Assembly: GCA_025965495.1 (NCBI GenBank)
Contig: JAOPWW010000218.1
Location: 1 to 5,852, forward strand
Direction of reading: 5' to 3'
Source of the DNA: Frankiales bacterium
GTDB taxonomy: Bacteria > Actinomycetota > Actinomycetes > Mycobacteriales > SCTD01
DNA length: 5,852 nucleotides
Positions 1 to 4,829 of this stretch are shown one piece after another. The notes under the pieces are model-generated. The model was not told the DNA's origin and searched no databases. It worked only from the letters and a program-made list of their open reading frames with translations. Within the stretch, counting starts at the first letter, position 1. Every line of letters starts with the position of its first letter. A program made the translations under genes and the position numbers.

Positions 1-381
1 GGCGCCGAGGCCGACGGCGGGTCGTTCAACCAGACCCTCGGCACCAAGCTCAAGCTCCAGGGCGGCTCGCCGGTCGCGCTCAACTGGGCGATCGACATGG
101 CCCGCAAGGGCGGCACGATCAGCGTCATGGGCGCCTACGGCCCGATCATGACGGCGGTGAAGTTCGGCGACGCCGTCAACAAGGGGCTGACGCTGCGGAT
201 GAACCAGGCGCCGGTCAAGCGCCAGTGGCCGCGGCTGTTCGAGCACGTCAAGAACGGCCACCTCACGCCGCGCGACCTCGTGACCCACCGCTTCCCGCTG
301 TCCGAGATCGCCGAGGCCTACCACGTGTTCTCCGCCAAGCTCGACGGCTGCATCAAGCCGCTCATCGTCCCGGGGAGCTGA
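1..381 (+). CDS. Zinc-type alcohol/formaldehyde dehydrogenase, C-terminal part (5' end outside window)
   Basis: Open from the first base in frame 1 to TGA at 379-381, leaving 126 visible residues. The text reads as the end of a medium-chain dehydrogenase/reductase of the threonine-dehydrogenase-like or glutathione-independent formaldehyde dehydrogenase-like group. A strand-turn with KGGTISVMGAYGP (visible residues ~36-48) is the late Rossmann part, where a hydrophobic strand follows the 'GG' turn. It is followed by the C-terminal return to the catalytic domain, with NQAPVKRQWPRLFEHVKNG and the usual ending 'HRFPLSEIAEAYHVF...GCIKPLIVP'. In this family the enzyme oxidises an alcohol or aldehyde with NAD(P)+ in the cytoplasm. 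The zinc ligands and the GxGxxG nucleotide loop lie upstream of the window, so metal use and substrate cannot be judged. The next gene starts 3 nt after the stop, suggesting an operon. Confidence 0.85.
   Translation, partial: GAEADGGSFNQTLGTKLKLQGGSPVALNWAIDMARKGGTISVMGAYGPIMTAVKFGDAVNKGLTLRMNQAPVKRQWPRLFEHVKNGHLTPRDLVTHRFPLSEIAEAYHVFSAKLDGCIKPLIVPGS
372..377 (+). promoter_or_regulatory. Ribosome binding site for the 385 gene
   Basis: GGGGAG lies 7 nt before the ATG at 385 and inside the last codons of the dehydrogenase. It supports this ATG as the start and tight translational linkage of the two genes. Confidence 0.7.
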
Positions 382-384
382 CCC

Positions 385-945
385 ATGACCTACACCGCCG
401 ACAAGCCTGCGCTGCCCGAGACCACCGAGCAGCTCAAGGCCCGCATCCCCGGCTGGGGCGTCGACCTCGACCCCGCCGACCGGCCCAGCGAGCCGAAGCT
501 GCAGTGGAAGGACGACCGCACCGGCGCGCACTGGGACCTCCCCGAGCAGCAGCAGGAGCGCCGCCCGCGGGAGCGGTCGGTCGAGCACGCCCGCCTCACG
601 CCCGTCTTCGGCACCTCGGCCCCGCTGCACGGCGTCTCCGGCCTGCTCCGCAAGCGCGCCTACGCCCGCTACAGCGAGGGCACCAGCGCCCACTGGCTGC
701 TGCTCATGCTCGGCGACCGGGTCGACGCCTGGGGCAGCCACCTGCGCGGGTTCGCGACCCTGCACCCCGACCCGGTCGCGACCGGGCTGCGGACCGAGCT
801 CACCCACGGCGGGCTGCGCTCGCGCCTGGGCAGGGGGCGCAACGACGTCTCCCACCAGCTGCTCGACCCGCTCGTCGTCGGGGGCCCGTGGGTGCTCGGC
901 GCCGCGCTCGTCGTCACCGCCGCCCGGCGGCTGCGCCGGCGCTAG
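385..945 (+). CDS. Conserved hypothetical protein with C-terminal membrane segment, dehydrogenase-linked
   Basis: 186 residues, ATG start supported by GGGGAG 7 nt upstream, TAG stop. Function unknown. The N-terminal ~70 residues are polar and proline/charge-rich (PETTEQLKARIPGWGVDLDPADRP, shown here in part: IPGWGVDLDPADRP at 21-34; TGAHWDLPE at 46-54). A middle block LTPVFGTSAPLHGVSGLLRK (71-90) and RYSEGTSAHWLLLMLGDRVD (95-114) is followed by a hydrophobic stretch at ~163-180 (LVVGGPWVLGAALVVTAA) and a basic RRLRRR tail. The tail suggests a single-pass anchor with a cytoplasmic basic end. From memory, proteins with this 'PGWG.DLDP.DRP ... GAHWD.PE ... LTPVFGT' pattern occur next to such dehydrogenases, but I cannot verify that here. 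Three-nt spacing to the dehydrogenase suggests a shared transcript and a partner or accessory role. The protein is not a recognised enzyme; no catalytic motif is visible. Confidence 0.85.
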   Translation: MTYTADKPALPETTEQLKARIPGWGVDLDPADRPSEPKLQWKDDRTGAHWDLPEQQQERRPRERSVEHARLTPVFGTSAPLHGVSGLLRKRAYARYSEGTSAHWLLLMLGDRVDAWGSHLRGFATLHPDPVATGLRTELTHGGLRSRLGRGRNDVSHQLLDPLVVGGPWVLGAALVVTAARRLRRR

Positions 946-960
946 TCCGCGCTAGTCCGC
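941..960. repeat. Tandem 10-bp duplication carrying two converging stop codons
   Basis: GCTAGTCCGC occurs twice in perfect tandem (941-950, 951-960). The CTAG of the first copy provides the TAG stop of the plus-strand gene (943-945). The CTAG of the second copy provides the TAG stop of the minus-strand gene (952-954 read in reverse). The two converging genes are therefore separated by only 6 nt. No convincing U-tract terminator hairpin is present here. Confidence 0.9.
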
Positions 961-1827
961 TCGCGGCAGGGCGTCGAGCACCTCGAGGAAGGCCAGCGGC
1001 GGCGACAGGGAGGTCGCCGTCCCGGGCAGCTGGACCAGCGCGCCGTCGCGCAGCCAGAACAGGTCGGGGGACAGCCCGCCCGGGCCCTGCTCCCAGAGCC
1101 GCTCGGCGTTCACCAGCAGCGCCTGGGCGGCGTCGAGGGCGCTGGCGCGGCTCAGCAGGGGCGCGGCCAGCAGCAGGTGGCGCGTGGGCAGGGCGACGAG
1201 CGCCCCCGCCGCGGGCAGGTCGAGCAGCTCGCCCAGCCGGTGGACCTGGCTGCCCGCGAACGGCGACGACGTCTGCACCGCGACGACGCCGTCCGCCCCG
1301 AGGTCGACCGGCTCGACCGTCGGCTCCTCCACGGCGAGCGCCTGCTGCCGGCCGCGCAGCAGCAGCTCGGCCACGGGCACGCCCCAGCCGGCCGCGACCG
1401 AGGACGGCACCGGCGTCAGCGCCCCCGACGCCTGCACCTGCAGGACCTCGACCAGCCCGTCGCACAGCGGCGCGTGGACCCCGTCGTCGGCCAGGACCGA
1501 GCCCTCGGACTGCACGCGGGAGCGCAGCAGCGGTCCGGCGACCTCGAGGTCGGACAGGTCCGCACGGGCCTCGCTGGCGACGGCCAGCGCCTCGAACGCC
1601 TCCAGCAGCACCTGCTCCCAGGTGTCGCGCGGCAGCAGGCCGCACCGGGCGCGGAGGTCGTCGAGGGCGACCTTCCCGTTGAGCCGGCGGCCCCGGACCT
1701 CGACGCACTCGCCGTCGTAGGACAGGACCGACAGGCCGAGCCGCTCGCAGGCGACCCGCAGGTTGCCGGCGAAGTCCTCCTCCGCCGACAGCTCGCGGGC
1801 GGGGAACAGGCGGCGGAAGGCCTTCAG
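952..1827 (-). CDS. DUF1444/YtpQ-like protein of unknown function, probable CTG start
   Basis: 291 residues if translation begins at CTG 1827-1825. The CTG shares bases with the TGA stop of the upstream ligase gene (CTGA overlap). There is no ATG, GTG or TTG in this frame near the ligase end. The next usable one is GTG at 1611, which would remove the first 72 residues, although those already look like coding sequence (FRRLFPARELSAEEDFAGNL). No clear Shine-Dalgarno precedes the CTG, so re-initiation after the ligase is the likely route. Visible layout: an N-terminal alpha/beta part with SYDGECVEVRGRRLNGKVALDDLR (37-59; a strand-strand-helix), a central 'GLVEVLQVQ...LTPVPSSVAAGWGVPVAELL' block (124-156) and a strand 'LVALPTRHLLLAAPL' (210-224). 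The order and spacing resemble the DUF1444 family (B. subtilis YtpQ type, roughly 270 aa), but the match is from memory of the pattern and is weak. No signal peptide or membrane segment. Cytoplasmic, role unknown. Confidence 0.75.
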   Translation of the reverse strand: MKAFRRLFPARELSAEEDFAGNLRVACERLGLSVLSYDGECVEVRGRRLNGKVALDDLRARCGLLPRDTWEQVLLEAFEALAVASEARADLSDLEVAGPLLRSRVQSEGSVLADDGVHAPLCDGLVEVLQVQASGALTPVPSSVAAGWGVPVAELLLRGRQQALAVEEPTVEPVDLGADGVVAVQTSSPFAGSQVHRLGELLDLPAAGALVALPTRHLLLAAPLLSRASALDAAQALLVNAERLWEQGPGGLSPDLFWLRDGALVQLPGTATSLSPPLAFLEVLDALPRAD

Positions 1828-3365
1828 TTCACGAGCCGGTCGCGTCCGGCCCAGTACTGCTCGCGCAGCTTGAACTTCTGGACCTTGCCGGTCGCGGTCC
1901 GCGGGATCGCGTCCCGCAGCTCGACCGACGTCGGCGCCTTGTAGCCGGCGAGACGGCTCTTGCAGTGCGCGATGAGGTCGGCCTCGGTGGCGGAGGCGCC
2001 CTCGACCAGGACGACGAGCGCCTTGATCGTCTCGCCCCACTTCTCGCTCGGGACGCCGATGACGGCCACCTCCGACACCGCCGGGTGGCTGAACAGGCAG
2101 TCCTCGACCTCGATCGACGACACGTTCTCGCCGCCGGTGATGATGACGTCCTTCTTGCGGTCGCTGATGCTCAGGTAGCCGTCGTCGTCGAGCGTGCCGC
2201 CGTCGCCGGTGTGGAACCAGCCGCCCTCCAGGGCCGCGGCGCTCTCCTCGGGCTGCTGCCAGTAGCCCTCCATGACGACGTTGCTGCGGGCCAGGACCTC
2301 GCCGCTGTCGGAGATCCGCAGGCGGCAGCCGAGCGCCGGCATCCCGGCCCGGGCGAGCCGCTTGGCCCGCGCGTCGGCCGGGAGGTCGTCCTCCTCGGCC
2401 CGGCGACGGTTCACCGTCAGCAGCGGTGAGGTCTCGGTGAGCCCGTAGATCTGGGTGAACTCCCAGCCGAGCTCGGCCTCGATGCGCTCGATGGTGCGGC
2501 TGGGCGGGGGCGCCCCGGCGCAGATCACGCGCACCCGGTCCCGCCCGGGGACCGGCCCTTCCCAGGTCTGCGCCGCCTCCAGGACGGAGGCGACGACCGC
2601 CGGGGCCGCGCACATGACCGTCACGCCGTGCTTCTCGACCCGGCGCAGGATCTCGGCGCCGTCGATCTTGCGGATGACGACGTGGGGGACGCCCATGCCG
2701 GTCATCGCGAACGGCATCCCCCAGCCGTTGGCGTGGAACATCGGCAGCGTGTGCAGGTAGACGTCGCGGTCGGTGACGCCGGCGTGCAGGGCGAAGGTGA
2801 CGGCGTTGGTCCAGATGTTGCGGTGGGTGATCTGGACGCCCTTGGGCCGGGCCGTCGTGCCGCTGGTGTAGTTGATCGTGGCGGTGGCGTCCTCGTCCGG
2901 CTCTTCCCACGGCGTCGGCTCCACGCCCTCGCGCAGCAGCCTGGAGTCGGAGTCCTTGCCGAGCACGAAGCGGTGGGTCGCGGTCACGTCGGCCAGGGTC
3001 GCGTCGACTTCGGGGTCGACCAGGAGGACCTCGGCGCCGGAGTGCTCGACGATGTAGGCGACCTCGTCGCGGCTGAGCCGGAAGTTGATCGGCACCAGCA
3101 CCCGGCCCCAGGTCGTGACGCCGAAGAACAGCTCCAGCAGGCGAGCGCTGTTGTGGCTGACCACGGCGACCCGGGCGCCGCGCGCCACCCCCAGGGCGTC
3201 GAGTCCCGCGGCGACCGCCCTGGCCCGGTCGGCGAAGGCGCCGTAGGTCAGCGTGCCGAGGCCGCCGTCCTGCGGCTCGCCCGGCTCGTCGACCACGCCG
3301 GCCCGCAGCGGGTAGCACTGCTCCGCGCGGTCGAGGAAGTCGGCGGTCGTCAGGGGGACCTTCAC
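1824..3365 (-). CDS. Acyl-CoA synthetase (AMP-dependent acyl-CoA ligase)
   Basis: 513 residues, a normal length for the family. It activates a carboxylic acid with ATP to an acyl-adenylate and then to the CoA thioester, in the cytoplasm. GTG start at 3365 with GGAG 7 nt upstream. Motifs in order: P-loop YTSGTTARPKG (166-176), LPMFHANGWG (207-216), CAGAPP (282-287), YGLTETSP (307-314, Glu311), GYWQQPEES (367-375), HTGD (385-388), SDRKKDVIITGGENVSSIEVE (401-421; hinge Asp402), and the C-terminal catalytic lysine in PRTATGKVQKFKL (Lys494). All catalytic elements are present, so it should be active. The P-loop has Ala172 where the textbook consensus has Gly. The sequence resembles the medium/long-chain or methylmercaptopropionyl-CoA-type ligase clade, but the substrate cannot be read from sequence. 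It is first of a two-gene unit with the DUF1444-like gene, whose start overlaps its stop. A 17-bp repeat array sits upstream. Confidence 0.95.
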   Translation of the reverse strand: MKVPLTTADFLDRAEQCYPLRAGVVDEPGEPQDGGLGTLTYGAFADRARAVAAGLDALGVARGARVAVVSHNSARLLELFFGVTTWGRVLVPINFRLSRDEVAYIVEHSGAEVLLVDPEVDATLADVTATHRFVLGKDSDSRLLREGVEPTPWEEPDEDATATINYTSGTTARPKGVQITHRNIWTNAVTFALHAGVTDRDVYLHTLPMFHANGWGMPFAMTGMGVPHVVIRKIDGAEILRRVEKHGVTVMCAAPAVVASVLEAAQTWEGPVPGRDRVRVICAGAPPPSRTIERIEAELGWEFTQIYGLTETSPLLTVNRRRAEEDDLPADARAKRLARAGMPALGCRLRISDSGEVLARSNVVMEGYWQQPEESAAALEGGWFHTGDGGTLDDDGYLSISDRKKDVIITGGENVSSIEVEDCLFSHPAVSEVAVIGVPSEKWGETIKALVVLVEGASATEADLIAHCKSRLAGYKAPTSVELRDAIPRTATGKVQKFKLREQYWAGRDRLVN

Positions 3366-3372
3366 GGGGCGT

Positions 3373-3376
3373 CTCC
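3373..3376 (-). promoter_or_regulatory. Ribosome binding site of the acyl-CoA synthetase
   Basis: GGAG on the minus strand, 7 nt before the GTG at 3365. It fixes the start on GTG; no ATG is available nearby in frame. Confidence 0.7.
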
Positions 3377-3392
3377 GGATCGTCGTGCCGGG

Positions 3393-3407
3393 CGGGCTGT
3401 CTGCCCG
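3393..3407 (-). promoter_or_regulatory. Small inverted repeat in the ligase leader (possible operator or hairpin)
   Basis: On the minus strand CGGGC-AGACA-GCCCG forms a 5-bp stem with a 5-nt loop. An alternative pairing CCGGGC/GCCCGG (3408-3403 with 3393-3388) gives 6 bp. It lies directly downstream of the weak -10 candidate, where repressor operators often sit. It has no U-tract, so a terminator for the upstream PAP2 gene is less likely. No regulator gene is in the window. Confidence 0.3.
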
Positions 3408-3408
3408 G

Positions 3409-3437
3409 ACCCTACGACGCCCCCGCGCTGCGCTCTA
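3409..3437 (-). promoter_or_regulatory. Weak promoter candidate for the acyl-CoA synthetase
   Basis: On the minus strand TAGGGT (3414-3409) fits the TANNNT pattern of a -10 element. Seventeen nt upstream is TAGAGC (3437-3432), a poor match to TTGACA, located in repeat unit 1. Transcription would start near 3402, giving a leader of about 37 nt. If the -10 is right, the repeats lie just upstream of it, as expected for an activator-dependent promoter. This is inference. Confidence 0.25.
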
Positions 3438-3516
3438 GCCGGACACGTGCTCTGGACAGACACGTGCTCGAGGCGGACACGTGCTCTAGCCAGACACGTG
3501 CTCTAGACGGACACGG
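3432..3516. repeat. Five-unit 17-bp tandem repeat array
   Basis: Five exactly contiguous 17-bp units: 3432-3448 GCTCTAGCCGGACACGT, 3449-3465 GCTCTGGACAGACACGT, 3466-3482 GCTCGAGGCGGACACGT, 3483-3499 GCTCTAGCCAGACACGT, 3500-3516 GCTCTAGACGGACACGG. Positions 1-4 (GCTC), 7 (G), 9 (C) and 11-16 (GACACG) are invariant; the variable positions are 5, 6, 8, 10 and 17. Every junction between units creates the palindrome CACGTG, and units 1, 4 and 5 contain CTAG. The array fills most of the space between the PAP2 gene and the ligase gene (both minus strand). Unit 5 covers the last PAP2 codons and its TAG stop. It could be a series of regulator-binding sites or a simple variable-number repeat. Confidence 0.95.
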
Positions 3517-4543
3517 CGACGGGCGCCGGGTGCTCCTCGCGGGACGCGTGGTCCTGGCCGGTGGCGCGGCCGGCGAACCAGACCGAGACCCAGCCGATGC
3601 CCGCCCCGGCGATGTCGTCGAGGACGTAGTGCCAGCCGAAGTAGATCGTGGAGAGCACGGTCAGCACGAAGTACACCCACATGGTCACCCGCAGGACCGG
3701 GGACAGGCCCATGCGCTGCACGATCAGCGCGGCGGTCAGCACGACGGCGACGTGCAGCGAGGCGAACGCCCCGATGCCGTGCAGCGCCTGGGTGGCCCAC
3801 GGGTCGGTGAGGACCTCGACCCGGTTGGCCAGCAGGCTCTCCTGCAGGTGCGTCACGCTCGTGACGGGCAGGTCCTTGAACATGCGCGGACGCGCGTAGA
3901 CCGGCCCGAGGGACGGCACGAGGTAGTAGCTGAGCGCGCCGAGCGTCCAGCACGAGGTCAGCGCCGTGACGTACCAGGCGCCCCGGGTCGCGTCCCGGCT
4001 CCAGACCAGCGAGGCCCCGAGCGACAGCGGCACGAAGAACAGGAAGGCCACGTAGACGAACGACAGCACGTGCGCGGACACCCCGGTGCCGAGCAGGGTG
4101 TGCAGCACGGCGGACGGGTCGTGGCCCAGCAGGAAGACCCGGTCGAGGGTCAGCAGCCAGGTGTCGTCCACGCCGTCGCGGGCAAAGGGCAGGAAGCCCT
4201 TGAGGTTGCGGTAGGCGACGTAGGACACGTAGAACGACCCGAGCCCGACGCCGACCAGCGCGAGCCGCTCGCGGGTCCACCGGGTGGCGACGACCTCGCG
4301 GTAGGCCGCTCGCAGGCCGCCGGCCTCGCGGCGGGCCAGGAGCGCCCGCGGCACGACGTCCAGGGCCAGGAACACGAGCACGATGCCGGGCAGGCGGATC
4401 CACGAGGGGCCGGCGACGCCGTCCGGGTCGCGGATCGGGAGCCCCAGCACGGCGGCCCCGGTCACGGTCAGCACGGCCGACACGGCAGCGACCGCGACCG
4501 CGGCGGCGTACGGCCGGGCAGGCGAGAGGTCGACGGCAGGCAT
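3503..4543 (-). CDS. PAP2-superfamily integral membrane protein (Aur1/inositolphosphotransferase-like)
   Basis: 346 residues from ATG 4543 to TAG at 3505-3503. I chose this ATG because a hydrophobic helix starts within 15 residues. The longer in-frame extension to 4702 would run over the divergent small gene and has no membrane-protein character. About six to eight membrane helices are visible (~14-35, 51-69, 96-111, 155-180, 188-210, 260-277, 282-302, 307-325). PAP2-type catalytic residues: His264 in FASLHVA (260-266), and His305 with Asp309 in GWHYVLDD (303-310), matching the C2 and C3 motifs. YRNLKGFLPF (111-120) and PSLGPVYARP (210-219) fit the Aur1-like PAP2_3 subgroup rather than classical PAP2 (no KxxxxxxRP). 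The family removes or transfers phosphate head groups on lipids or polyprenyl phosphates at the membrane. The exact substrate is unknown. No strong Shine-Dalgarno is visible. The gene is divergent from the small gene at 4671. Confidence 0.9.
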   Translation of the reverse strand: MPAVDLSPARPYAAAVAVAAVSAVLTVTGAAVLGLPIRDPDGVAGPSWIRLPGIVLVFLALDVVPRALLARREAGGLRAAYREVVATRWTRERLALVGVGLGSFYVSYVAYRNLKGFLPFARDGVDDTWLLTLDRVFLLGHDPSAVLHTLLGTGVSAHVLSFVYVAFLFFVPLSLGASLVWSRDATRGAWYVTALTSCWTLGALSYYLVPSLGPVYARPRMFKDLPVTSVTHLQESLLANRVEVLTDPWATQALHGIGAFASLHVAVVLTAALIVQRMGLSPVLRVTMWVYFVLTVLSTIYFGWHYVLDDIAGAGIGWVSVWFAGRATGQDHASREEHPAPVAVSV

Positions 4544-4670
4544 ACGGAGAGTGTGCCCCAGGAGACGCCTTCCTGACCTTCGGGTGACGGGCGCGTCGTC
4601 GGGTAGGAGCGGTGCGATCCGACACAGCCGGGCGCACGACGACCCGGACACGCAGCCCAGGAGGCCCCGC
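4544..4670. other. Divergent intergenic region of 127 bp
   Basis: This gap separates the starts of the PAP2 gene (minus) and the 52-residue gene (plus), so it should hold both promoters. I see no hexamer pair of convincing spacing on either strand. TAGGAG at 4604-4609 is the nearest -10-like string for the plus gene but lacks a -35 at 16-18 nt. A 7-bp inverted pair (GTCGTCG near 4595, CGACGAC near 4637) has a loop too long to be persuasive. Confidence 0.4.
4659..4664 (+). promoter_or_regulatory. Strong ribosome binding site for the 52-residue gene
   Basis: AGGAGG, the full core Shine-Dalgarno, with 6 nt to ATG 4671. It is the best ribosome site in the window and a main reason to accept the very short gene. 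Confidence 0.8.
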
Positions 4671-4829
4671 ATGAGCACGAACCAGCCGTACGACGCCCGC
4701 ACGGGCGACGGCGACCCGCTCCACGACCCCGCGGCCGTCGGCGAGACGAGCGTGGACCAGCCGGACGGCGACGGCGGCGCCGTCCCGCCGCAGGAGGCCG
4801 AGCGCGCGCACCAGCACCGCGGGTCCTAG
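4671..4829 (+). CDS. Small acidic, probably disordered protein of 52 residues
   Basis: ATG 4671 to TAG 4827-4829, preceded by AGGAGG at ideal spacing. All 52 sense codons end in G or C, which a chance frame would rarely give. The protein begins MSTNQPYDARTGDGDPLHDP and is rich in Asp, Gly, Pro, Gln and Ala. It has no Cys or Trp, no hydrophobic run, no signal peptide and a His-containing tail (AHQHRGS). It is likely soluble and unstructured. No family recognised and no function can be given. Its stop overlaps the stop of the converging membrane-protein gene through a shared CTAG (4826-4829). It is divergent from the PAP2 gene and may share its control region. Automatic annotation may miss it because a longer frame runs through it from 4383. 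Confidence 0.75.
   Translation: MSTNQPYDARTGDGDPLHDPAAVGETSVDQPDGDGGAVPPQEAERAHQHRGS

Noticed and set aside
915..942. GC-rich palindromes (GCCGCC/GGCGGC, GCGCCGGCGC) near the end of the 186-residue gene as a terminator
   Set aside because: The loops are too tight, there is no U-tract, and the bases encode the Ala/Arg-rich tail.
225..1682. 485-residue plus-strand frame over the dehydrogenase end, the hypothetical gene and the convergent gene
   Set aside because: Arg/Ala/Pro-rich shadow of genes on both strands, with no ribosome site or recognisable domain.
952..3318. 788-residue minus-strand frame spanning the DUF1444-like gene and most of the ligase gene
   Set aside because: Its first ~490 residues are an alternate reading of the ligase gene, rich in Arg, Gly, Pro and Ala with no motif. 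Only the part after 1827 reads as protein. High G+C leaves few stops in wrong frames.
3432..3516. CRISPR array
   Set aside because: Units are 17 bp and directly contiguous with no spacers, and no cas gene is present.
4544..4702. 53-residue N-terminal extension of the PAP2 protein
   Set aside because: It would overlap the well-supported small gene's start and ribosome site. The extension lacks membrane-protein character relevant to the family, and ATG 4543 gives a normal start just before the first helix.
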